A program made the position numbers and the translations under genes. The notes under the pieces are model-generated. The model was not told the DNA's origin and searched no databases. It was given only the letters and a program-made list of their open reading frames with translations. From contig NZ_RIZI01000179.1 of NCBI RefSeq assembly GCF_003721225.1, positions 1-35,065 on the forward strand: 35,065 bases of DNA. Direction: 5' to 3'. Positions 6,900-14,331 of this stretch are shown here, one piece after another (position 1 is the first letter of the stretch; every line of letters begins with the position of its first letter). The DNA is from Acidithiobacillus sulfuriphilus. GTDB taxonomy: Bacteria > Pseudomonadota > Gammaproteobacteria > Acidithiobacillales > Acidithiobacillaceae.

Positions 6900-9800
6900 C
6901 TACCGTGGCAATGCACCACCCAGGCGCAGATCCAGTACCGCCGGGTAATCGGGGTTGGTCTCTTCGGGTGGCGCATCCATCGCGCCGGGTTGGCTTCCCT
7001 CGGGAACGAAGCGCCCCGCTGCGGGCCCCCTGGCCCGCATCTCCGGCGGTGGCGTGTAGGATCCCGGGGTATGCCCTATCCGCTCGAAGCGGCTCTGGCG
7101 GCGCGCTTCGGCCTCCCAGGCGTTGACCGGATATTGCTCGGAATTGCGCCCGCCGGGGTGCATGACATGATAGGTGCAACCCCCGACGGAGCGGCCATTC
7201 CAGGTGTCGATGAGATCGAAGACCAGCGGGGAATGCACCGGAATGGTGGGGTGCAAGGCGGAAGGCGGCTGCCAGGCCCGATAGCGCACCCCCGCCACCT
7301 GCTGGTCGGGGATGCCGGTCTTGCGCAAGGGGATGCGCCGGCCATTGCAGGCCAGCACATGGCGTTTGTCGCTCAGACCGCCGACCCGAACCTGCAGGCG
7401 CTCCACCGAGGAATCGACATAGCGGGCCGTGCCATGACCCGTCACCTCCTCCCCCAGCACATGCCATGGCTCGATGGCCGCGCGCAGTTCGATGCCGATG
7501 TCGCCTAGCTGAACCTGCCCGTAAACGGGGAAACGGAACTCCAGGAAGGGTGCAAACCAGGCCAGGTCAAAGGGGATGTCGTGGGCCTGGAGATCGAGCA
7601 GGATCTCGCGCAGGTCCTCCCAGAGATAATGCGGGAGCAGAAAGCGGTCATGCAACTCGGTGCCCCAGCGCATCAGGGCGTGGCGATAGGGGTTTTCCCA
7701 GAAGCGCAGCAGCAGGGCCCGCACCAGGAGCTGCTGGACCAGACTCATGCGCGCATGGGGCGGCATCTCGAAGGCGCGTAGTTCCACCAGACCCTGGCGG
7801 CCGGCAGGGCCGCTGGGGGAGTAGAGCTTGTCGATGCAGATTTCCGCCCGGTGGGTGTTGCCGGTGACATCCACCAGCAGGTTGCGGAAGAGGCGATCCA
7901 CCAGCCATGGCTGGGGCACTTCGCCGGGCGCAATCTGGGCAAAGGCGATTTCCAGTTCGTAGAGGGCCTCGTGGCGGCCTTCGTCTACGCGCGGTGCCTG
8001 GCTGGTAGGGCCAACAAAGAGGCCGCTGAAGAGGTAGGACAGGGCGGGGTGGTGTTGCCAGTAGGTGATGAAGCTCTGCAGCAGGTCGGGACGGCGCAGG
8101 AAGGGGCTATCGGCGGGAGTGTTGCCGCCGAGGGTGATATGATTGCCGCCGCCGGTGCCGGTATGGCGACCATCCAGCATGAATTTCTCGGCGCCCAGAC
8201 GGGATTGGCGCGCGGCCTCATAAACGCCGTCGGTATTTGCCGCCAACTCCGCCCAGGACCGGGAGGGGTGGATGTTGACCTCGATCACGCCGGGATCCGG
8301 GGTGACCAGGAGTTTTTCCAGGCGCGTATCGCTGGGCGGCGGGTAACCCTCCAGCACCACCGGCAGGTGCAGGCGCGCTGCCGTGGCCTCGATGGCGGCC
8401 AGCAGGTCCAGGGCATGTTCCAGGCGTTCCAGGGGTGGCAGAAAGACATAGAGACCACCGCCGCGGGGCTCGATGGCAAGGGCGGTGTGAGGGATCTGAC
8501 GGGGTGAAACGCCAGCATCGGCGGGGGCCTGCGCCTTTTCGGCAGCAGCGGGCGAGGGCAAGAAGCGGCTATAGCGCGCCGCCACCTCGCCCTGGATGTC
8601 GGCCAGCGGCATGTGCGGCGCAAAGGGGTCCACCTCGGGACGTATCTCCCGGTCTTCCGCGGCGATCCAGGGCAGGGCATCGAGGGGCAGGCGCAGGCCC
8701 AGGGGCGAATCGCCGGGAATCAGGGTGAGTCGGCTGCGGCGAAAGGTCCATGCCGCCGAGCGCCAGGTTTCCTGTGTTTCATCCCAGGCCAGGGGCAGAG
8801 CGAAACCGACGGGCTGGTCCAGGCCGCGGGAGAGTTTGTCGGCCAGGGAACGCCGTTCGCGGGCATCGTCGAGCCGCAGTTGCGCCAGATCGAGGTTGAC
8901 CGGCAACTCCGCCTCCTGTTGCAGATAATGGAGGGCATCTTCATAAGCCGGCAGGACAAAGTGCTCTGCCACGCCAAGATAACGGGTGAGGGTGCCGGCA
9001 AAGCGCTCGGCGTCCGCCAGCGTCCGGCCAGAGTCCTTGCCCGCTTCGGCGAGGAGCGCGGCATCGCGCCACAGCGGTACCCGGTCCTTGCGCCAGTACA
9101 CGCCCAGTGCCCAGCGCGGCAAGGGTTCCCCGGGGTACCATTTGCCTTCGGCGCTGTGCAGCAGGGAACCGGGGGCAAAATGCTGCTGCAGCTTGCGCAC
9201 CAGAATTTCCGCCCGTTCGCGCTTTTGCTCGCCCAGGGCGGCGTTGTTCCATTCCGGGGTATCGCGGGCATCCACGGCGACAAAGGTGGGCTCGCCGCCC
9301 ATGGTCAGGCGCACATCCCCCGCCGCGAGGCGCGCCTCCACCCGCTGGCCGAGGTCCATGACGGCCGCCCACTGGCGCTCGCTGTAAGGCTTGGTGACGC
9401 GTGGAGTTTCCCGAATGCGGGTCACCGTATTGTTAAAGGTGAAGGTCACCTCGCAGGGATCGGTAGCCCCGACGATGGGCGCGGCCGTGCTCGGCTGCGG
9501 GGTGCAGGCCAAGGGGATGTGTCCTTCGCCGGCAAAGAGCCCCGAAGTGGGGTCCAGCCCGACCCAGCCCGCGCCCGGCAGATAGACTTCGGCCCAGGCG
9601 TGCAGGTCGGTAAAGTCCTGTACGGGGCCCGCCGGGCCTTCCAGGGGCTTCTCGTCGGCCACGAGCTGAACCAGATAGCCGGAGACAAAGCGGGCCGCCA
9701 GGCCCAGATGGCGGAGGATCTGGACCAGTAGCCATCCGGTGTCGCGGCAGGAGCCCAGATGGCGGGCCAGGGTCTCCTCGCAGCTCTGTACGCCGGGCTC

Positions 9801-10286
9801 CATGCGCACGCTATAGTCAATGGTCTTCTGCAACCGTTGATTGAGGGCCACCAGAAAGAGCACGGTGTTTTGCTCTTGCCGCTCAATGCCATGGAGAAAG
9901 GTCTGCAGCAAGGGCCCGGCCGCTTCGCATTCCAGATACGGCGCCAGCTCCTTGGCGAGGGCCGCCGGGTAACGGAAGGGCCAGCGCTCCGCGCTCTCTT
10001 CGACAAAGAAATCAAAGGGATCAATGACCGTCAGATCGGCAATGACCTCCACATCCACGAGCAGCGACCGGGCGCGCTCCTGGAACACCAGGCGCGCCAG
10101 ATGGTTGGCGAACGGATCCTGTTGCCAATTGAGAAAATGTTGCTGGGGCGCGACCTTGAGGCTGTAGGCGAGGATGGGGGTGCGGCAATGGGGCGCCGGG
10201 CGCAGGCGCAGGATATGGGGATAAATGGTTACCAAACGGTCGAAGTGGTATTCGGTACGATGACGAATGGCAACGTGGATACCCAT
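6900..10286 (-). CDS. Transglutaminase-like / DUF2126 fusion protein
   Basis: The 1128-residue protein begins with a bacterial transglutaminase N-terminal domain (MGIHVAIRHRTEYHFDR). A transglutaminase core follows with the catalytic triad visible: Cys180 in LGSCRDTGWLL, His229 in FTDLHAWAEVYLPGAGW and Asp245 in VGLDPTSG. From about residue 315 the rest is DUF2126, seen in LTMGGEPTFVAVDARDTPEWN, GKWYPGEPLPRWALGVYWR and the glycine-rich HTGTGGGNHITLGG. Such fusions are a regular member of the ATP-grasp/alpha-E cluster and may cleave or transfer amide bonds. The start at 10286 has AGGAGG seven bases upstream. The next gene starts about 184 bases further on, the largest gap in the operon. Confidence 0.93.
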   Translation of the reverse strand: MGIHVAIRHRTEYHFDRLVTIYPHILRLRPAPHCRTPILAYSLKVAPQQHFLNWQQDPFANHLARLVFQERARSLLVDVEVIADLTVIDPFDFFVEESAERWPFRYPAALAKELAPYLECEAAGPLLQTFLHGIERQEQNTVLFLVALNQRLQKTIDYSVRMEPGVQSCEETLARHLGSCRDTGWLLVQILRHLGLAARFVSGYLVQLVADEKPLEGPAGPVQDFTDLHAWAEVYLPGAGWVGLDPTSGLFAGEGHIPLACTPQPSTAAPIVGATDPCEVTFTFNNTVTRIRETPRVTKPYSERQWAAVMDLGQRVEARLAAGDVRLTMGGEPTFVAVDARDTPEWNNAALGEQKRERAEILVRKLQQHFAPGSLLHSAEGKWYPGEPLPRWALGVYWRKDRVPLWRDAALLAEAGKDSGRTLADAERFAGTLTRYLGVAEHFVLPAYEDALHYLQQEAELPVNLDLAQLRLDDARERRSLADKLSRGLDQPVGFALPLAWDETQETWRSAAWTFRRSRLTLIPGDSPLGLRLPLDALPWIAAEDREIRPEVDPFAPHMPLADIQGEVAARYSRFLPSPAAAEKAQAPADAGVSPRQIPHTALAIEPRGGGLYVFLPPLERLEHALDLLAAIEATAARLHLPVVLEGYPPPSDTRLEKLLVTPDPGVIEVNIHPSRSWAELAANTDGVYEAARQSRLGAEKFMLDGRHTGTGGGNHITLGGNTPADSPFLRRPDLLQSFITYWQHHPALSYLFSGLFVGPTSQAPRVDEGRHEALYELEIAFAQIAPGEVPQPWLVDRLFRNLLVDVTGNTHRAEICIDKLYSPSGPAGRQGLVELRAFEMPPHARMSLVQQLLVRALLLRFWENPYRHALMRWGTELHDRFLLPHYLWEDLREILLDLQAHDIPFDLAWFAPFLEFRFPVYGQVQLGDIGIELRAAIEPWHVLGEEVTGHGTARYVDSSVERLQVRVGGLSDKRHVLACNGRRIPLRKTGIPDQQVAGVRYRAWQPPSALHPTIPVHSPLVFDLIDTWNGRSVGGCTYHVMHPGGRNSEQYPVNAWEAEARRQSRFERIGHTPGSYTPPPEMRARGPAAGRFVPEGSQPGAMDAPPEETNPDYPAVLDLRLGGALPR

Positions 10287-10317
10287 GGGAATGCCTCCTG
10301 GTGTTCATGCGCCTGAG

Positions 10318-11088
10318 TTAAGGGGAAGGATAAAAGGGGTAGACCTGACCTTCATCCACCGGGCCTTCCCAGGGAAAGGGCGGCAGGTTGTTCAAGGCCT
10401 GCAAGAGTCCTTCGCTCCAGCGCTCGCCAATGGAACGGAAAAAAGGATCATCCTCGCTCAGGCACAGCCGCCGTCCTTCCTGGAGGCTGCCGGTGCGGTA
10501 GATGAGCAATTCCACCGGCGCGCCCACGGAAACATTGCTACGCATGGTGGAGTTCATCGACACCAGGGCACAGCGCCCCGCCGCCTCCAGGGAGAGGTCC
10601 GGGCGAATCACCCGGTCGAGGATGGGTTTGCCATATTTGATCTCGCCAATCTGCAAAAAGGGATGCTCGGCGGATTCATGAATATAGTTGCCCTGGGGAT
10701 AGATCATGAACGTGGCCGGTACCTCCGTACCGATCTGCCCGCCCAGGATGAAACTCGCTTCAAAACTGGTGCTGCTGATGTCGCGCTCTGCCTGATTGCG
10801 CTGTATTTCGGCGTTGATCATCCCGATATAATCCGCCGCCTCCAGCATGGACTGCACGCTGAGGAGGCTGGTACCGGCGCCCTGCCCCGCATCGTTGCGC
10901 AGGCGCTTGACCACGCCCTGGGTGGTGGCCAGATTCCCCGCCGACAGGAGGCAGAGCATGCGGTTTCCCGGCCACAGGAAGCTATGCATTTTGGAGTAGG
11001 TGCTCACATTATCGGTGCCCGCATTGGTGCGCGAGTCCGAACACAGAACCAAACCACGGTCCACATGAATGGCGAGGCAATAAGTCAT
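10318..11088 (-). CDS. anbu: Anbu (ancestral beta subunit) proteasome-like hydrolase
   Basis: The 256-residue product is a proteasome-type N-terminal nucleophile hydrolase of the Anbu/BPH family. After the initiator Met comes TYCLAI, so Thr2 would be the exposed nucleophile; Asp18 in LCSDSRTNAG and Lys33 in STYSKM are the expected partners. Other family features are LLSAGNLATTQGVV, SSTSFEASFILGGQIG and LVSMNSTMRSNVSVGAP. Anbu assembles into open helical or ring-like particles, and its substrate is unknown. It is the first gene of the operon, 31 bases before the transglutaminase gene. No clear Shine-Dalgarno sequence precedes the ATG. Confidence 0.93.
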   Translation of the reverse strand: MTYCLAIHVDRGLVLCSDSRTNAGTDNVSTYSKMHSFLWPGNRMLCLLSAGNLATTQGVVKRLRNDAGQGAGTSLLSVQSMLEAADYIGMINAEIQRNQAERDISSTSFEASFILGGQIGTEVPATFMIYPQGNYIHESAEHPFLQIGEIKYGKPILDRVIRPDLSLEAAGRCALVSMNSTMRSNVSVGAPVELLIYRTGSLQEGRRLCLSEDDPFFRSIGERWSEGLLQALNNLPPFPWEGPVDEGQVYPFYPSP

Positions 11089-11390
11089 GGGGCAAGTCCA
11101 ATTTCATATTGTCCAAATGAACGCTCAGTGTAGCCCCCCGGTCGTAGCGAAGGAAACCATCCGGGAGCGGGGCGATCCGCGCATCCCGTGCCTGCCGGGG
11201 TAGCCAAGCAATATCAATGCCGCATTGGCATTGAAGATGGCGGGAGCGGATGGAGGGGAGGGCCCGGCCCCATCCTTGACCGGCCGGTGCGGGAGGCCCT
11301 TTGCTGGGAGTGTTCGCCGTTTTTTGCTGTGCCTTCATGGGTATCGTCCATTCCATCCTTCCGGTCAATATTGGGGCAACCCTGTTTATT
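11089..11390. other. Divergent regulatory region between anbu and ntrB
   Basis: The anbu and ntrB genes diverge from a 465-base region. This anbu-proximal part holds the inverted repeat at 11214-11234 and a possible but imperfect minus-strand sigma-54-like sequence at 11207-11222 (rc CGGCATTGATATTGCT, three mismatches to the consensus). Open frames crossing it on both strands overlap anbu or the ntrB promoter and look non-coding. Confidence 0.5.
11214..11234. promoter_or_regulatory. Perfect 8-bp dyad, candidate operator
   Basis: TCAATGCC at 11214-11221 and GGCATTGA at 11227-11234 form a perfect inverted repeat around GCATT. The centre lies about 136 bases upstream of the anbu start codon and about 170 bases upstream of the NtrC site. 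A dimeric regulator could bind here; which one is unknown. Confidence 0.4.
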
Positions 11391-11407
11391 TGCACTAAAA
11401 TGGTGCA
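11391..11407. promoter_or_regulatory. NtrC binding site
   Basis: TGCACT-AAAAT-GGTGCA differs at one position from the NtrC consensus TGCACC-N5-GGTGCA. It lies about 100 bases upstream of the sigma-54 promoter at 11504-11519, a usual enhancer distance, and so supports autoregulation of ntrBC. Confidence 0.8.
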
Positions 11408-11503
11408 ATATGGAAGCTATTGAGGAGACTCAGCGGAAAATATCGTGGCTGGTCCGCAATCCTATGGATGGCTCCCTCCCTAAAAACCTTTGCGGCAAGG
11501 GCA

Positions 11504-11519
11504 TGGCGCGCTTTTTGCT
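11504..11519 (+). promoter_or_regulatory. Sigma-54 (-24/-12) promoter of ntrBC
   Basis: TGGCGCG-CTTT-TTGCT matches the sigma-54 consensus TGGCACG-N4-TTGCW with a single mismatch and keeps the required GG to GC spacing. Transcription would begin near 11530, 24 bases before the ATG at 11554. This also argues against start codons further upstream. Confidence 0.78.
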
Positions 11520-11553
11520 GCAGTATCTGCAACTCAATCATGGAGAATGGCGC

Positions 11554-12630
11554 ATGGCCCAGGTTGCCACCGCAATTCAGCCCCCACGCATGCAGGGGGT
11601 GATCGACGCCCTGGAATCCGCCGTCCTGTTGCTGGATACCCAGGGTAGCATTGGCTATCTCAACCCGGCGGCGGAAAACCTGCTGCAGGTCAGTAGTCGT
11701 CACGCGCTGGGGCAGCCGCTGGCGGCATTGTGCCAGATCAAGGCGGAAGGCGGCCTGCCGCCCCTCCTCGAAGAGGCGCGCGCGGCGGAGGGGGCCATCC
11801 TGCGCCGGAGCAGCGAATTGTTTTTGCCCGAAAGGGGAAGCATGGTCGTCGATCTGGTGGTTACGCCTTTTGGCGATCAGCTCGTGGTGGAGATGCGCCC
11901 CATGGAGCTGCCGGCCCGCCACGCCGAGGAGGAAATGCAGGAGCGCAACTACAGCGCGGCGCAGGAGATCCTGCGCGGGCTGGCCCATGAGATCAAAAAC
12001 CCGCTGGGCGGGCTGCGCGGCGCCACCCAGCTTTTGGAACGCGAGCTGGAGCGGCCGGAATTGCGCGAATACACGCAGATCATTCTGCATGAGGTGGACC
12101 GCCTGCATCATTTGGTGGATCGTCTGCAGGGACCGCGCAGCAAGCCGCAAATGGCCATGGCCAATATCCATCAGGTGCTGGAATATGTGCGCCGGCTGGT
12201 GCTTGCGGAACTGCCTACGGGCATTACCCTGCGCTTTGACTATGATCCTTCCATTCCCGACTTTCCCGCCGATCAGGAACAGCTCGTGCAGGTCTTTCTG
12301 AATCTCCTGCGCAATGCGCGGCAGGCCCTCAATCGCAGCGGCCAGATCCTGGTGCGCACCCGGGTGGAGCGTTATGTGACGCTGCATCATCAGCGCCACC
12401 GCCTGGTGCTGCGGGTGGATGTGGAGGACGACGGCCCGGGCATTCCCGCGGAAATGCTCTCCCGCATCTTCCTGCCCCTGGTCACCAGCCGCGCCGAGGG
12501 CATGGGCATGGGGCTGGCCATTGCCCAGGGGCTGGTGCGCGGTCACGGGGGCAGCATCCATTGCCGGTCCCACCCGGGAGAAACCGTATTCTCTGTCTAT
12601 TTGCCCCTTTCATCAAACCCGAACGGATAG
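11554..12630 (+). CDS. ntrB: Nitrogen regulation sensor histidine kinase NtrB (GlnL)
   Basis: The 358-residue product has an N-terminal PAS-like domain (ALESAVLLLDTQGSIGYLNPAAENLL, compare E. coli NtrB). It then has a phosphoacceptor helix with His145 in RGLAHEIKNPLGGLRGA and an ATPase domain with the N box NLLRNARQAL, G1 VEDDGPGIP and G2 GMGMGLAIAQGLV. It phosphorylates and dephosphorylates NtrC in response to nitrogen status through PII. The start at 11554 was chosen because GGAG lies eight bases upstream, the N-terminus then aligns with known NtrB, and earlier in-frame starts (for example 11410) would lie upstream of the sigma-54 promoter. ntrC follows after ten bases. Confidence 0.93.
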   Translation: MAQVATAIQPPRMQGVIDALESAVLLLDTQGSIGYLNPAAENLLQVSSRHALGQPLAALCQIKAEGGLPPLLEEARAAEGAILRRSSELFLPERGSMVVDLVVTPFGDQLVVEMRPMELPARHAEEEMQERNYSAAQEILRGLAHEIKNPLGGLRGATQLLERELERPELREYTQIILHEVDRLHHLVDRLQGPRSKPQMAMANIHQVLEYVRRLVLAELPTGITLRFDYDPSIPDFPADQEQLVQVFLNLLRNARQALNRSGQILVRTRVERYVTLHHQRHRLVLRVDVEDDGPGIPAEMLSRIFLPLVTSRAEGMGMGLAIAQGLVRGHGGSIHCRSHPGETVFSVYLPLSSNPNG

Positions 12631-12640
12631 GAATTCACCC

Positions 12641-14101
12641 ATGAGTGCTGTATGGATCATTGATGACGACCCCTCCATTCGCTGGGTGCTGGAAAAAGCC
12701 CTGGGCAATGCTCAGATCCCGGCGCGCAGCTTTGCCGACGCCGACGCCGCCCTCCATGCCCTCGCTCGGGAGCAGCCCGGCGCCATGATTACGGATCTGC
12801 GTATGCCGGGCCTCGACGGCTTGGCCTTTCTCCGCGAAGTACAGGCGCAATGGCCGCGCCTGCCGGTCATCGTCATCACCGCCCATTCGGACCTGGATAA
12901 CGCCGTTGCCGCTTTCCAGAGCGGCGCCTTCGAGTATCTGCCCAAACCCTTTGATGTGGACGAAGCGGTGGGTTTGGTGCGGCGGGCCCTCGCGAGCGGC
13001 GGCGAGGCCGCAGTGAATGCGCCGGGTGCCGAGCGCGAGCAGGCCGAGATCATCGGCGAGGCCCCGGCCATGCAGGAGGTGTTTCGCGCCATCGGCCGCC
13101 TCTCCCGGTCGCAGATCAACGTCCTCATCACCGGCGAGTCCGGTTCCGGCAAGGAGCTCATCGCCCAGGCCCTGCATCGCCATAGCCCGCGGGCGGGCGG
13201 GCCGTTCATTGCCATCAATACCGCCGCCATCCCCGCAGAATTGCTGGAATCCGAACTCTTTGGCCATGAAAAGGGCGCTTTCACCGGTGCGGTGAGCAGC
13301 CGCCTGGGGCGTTTTGAGCAAGCGGCGGGGGGCACGCTCTTCCTCGACGAGATCGGCGACATGCCGGCGGCCCTGCAGACCCGCCTCTTGCGCGTGCTCT
13401 CCGACGGCACCTTCTACCGGGTGGGCGGCCATGCCCCCCAGCGCGCCGATGTGCGCGTCCTCGCGGCCACCCATCAGGACCTGGAGGCCAAGGTACGGGA
13501 GGGCAGCTTTCGCGAAGACCTCTTTCATCGCCTCAACGTCATCCGCCTGCACCTGCCGCCCCTGCGCGAGCGCCGCGAGGACATTCCGCGCCTTGCCCGC
13601 CACTTTTTGCTGGAAAGCGCCATCAAGCTGGAGGTGGAGCGCAAGATCCTGAGCCCGGCCGCCGAGGCCGTCTTTACCGCATGGAACTGGCCCGGCAATG
13701 TGCGCCAACTGGAAAATGTCTGCCGCTGGCTCACGGTCATGGCCCCGACGGCAGAGGTGCAGGTGACGGATCTCCCCGCCGAAATGACGGGCATGGAGCG
13801 CCGGCCCAGTGCGCCGGAGTACGAGGGCGGCGACTGGCGCGAGCGCCTCGCGCGCCTGGCCACGCAGCGCCTGGCCGCCGGTGAGGAGGGGATCCTCAAC
13901 GACCTGCTCCCTCTTTTTGAGCGCACCCTCCTTGAAACGGCCCTGCAGCATACCCAGGGCCACAAGCAGGATGCCGCCCACAAGCTCGGCTGGGGGCGCA
14001 ACACCCTCACGCGCAAGCTCAAGGAATTGGGCATGGACACCGGTAGCGGCGATGACGAGGACGGCATCCCGTCGCCATCGGATCATTCACCCGGCAAATA
14101 G
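12641..14101 (+). CDS. ntrC: Nitrogen regulation response regulator NtrC (GlnG)
   Basis: The 486-residue product is a sigma-54-dependent activator with three domains. The receiver has the acidic pocket DDD 8-10, phosphoacceptor Asp52 in ITDLRMPG and Lys102. The AAA+ domain has Walker A GESGSGKE at 165-172, the sigma-54-contacting GAFTGA loop at 212-217 and Walker B GGTLFLDEIGD. The C-terminus carries a Fis-type helix-turn-helix (HKQDAAHKLGWGRNTLTRKLKELG). It would bind the site at 11391-11407. An in-frame upstream extension would overlap ntrB and is not family sequence; the ATG at 12641 gives the expected MSAVWIIDDDPSIRWVL start. Confidence 0.95.
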   Translation: MSAVWIIDDDPSIRWVLEKALGNAQIPARSFADADAALHALAREQPGAMITDLRMPGLDGLAFLREVQAQWPRLPVIVITAHSDLDNAVAAFQSGAFEYLPKPFDVDEAVGLVRRALASGGEAAVNAPGAEREQAEIIGEAPAMQEVFRAIGRLSRSQINVLITGESGSGKELIAQALHRHSPRAGGPFIAINTAAIPAELLESELFGHEKGAFTGAVSSRLGRFEQAAGGTLFLDEIGDMPAALQTRLLRVLSDGTFYRVGGHAPQRADVRVLAATHQDLEAKVREGSFREDLFHRLNVIRLHLPPLRERREDIPRLARHFLLESAIKLEVERKILSPAAEAVFTAWNWPGNVRQLENVCRWLTVMAPTAEVQVTDLPAEMTGMERRPSAPEYEGGDWRERLARLATQRLAAGEEGILNDLLPLFERTLLETALQHTQGHKQDAAHKLGWGRNTLTRKLKELGMDTGSGDDEDGIPSPSDHSPGK

Positions 14102-14268
14102 GGGTGGCTAATAAAAGGATGATTCTTAAATTTAGATCCGCCAATGGCCGTTTTAACGTGAAACAACGGACCTGCTGTCCACATAAAATATCGTAGGATG
14201 TGAGGACCGTTCCATGAACGGGGTGCACCGAATGCATGTCCGTTAGGTTAAATGAACAAAAGTGGCCA

Positions 14269-14290
14269 ACGGAGGGGTGAATTCCTCCGT
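14269..14290. terminator. Possible terminator hairpin between ntrC and the SulP gene
   Basis: ACGGAGG and CCTCCGT form a 7-bp stem around an eight-base loop in the gap between the convergent ntrC and SulP genes. A short T-run (CTTTTG) appears on the minus strand only about seven bases after the stem, so intrinsic termination is uncertain. The remainder of 14102-14331 shows no gene. Confidence 0.35.
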
Positions 14291-14331
14291 GGGCTCGGCG
14301 TTACGCTGCTTTTTGCGCCCCGTGCCGATGC

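Noticed and set aside
11009..11395. Minus-strand open frame overlapping anbu and the divergent regulatory region
   Set aside because: It overlaps the anbu start and the NtrC site, and its translation has no recognisable family.
11188..11553. Upstream in-frame start codons that would lengthen NtrB by up to 122 residues
   Set aside because: They lie upstream of the sigma-54 promoter or across the NtrC site, the added sequence shows no family resemblance, and the start at 11554 has its own GGAG and an NtrB-like N-terminus.
14218..14235. GGTGCACC-like sequence as a second NtrC site after ntrC
   Set aside because: Only half of the TGCACC-N5-GGTGCA arrangement is present and the spacing does not fit.
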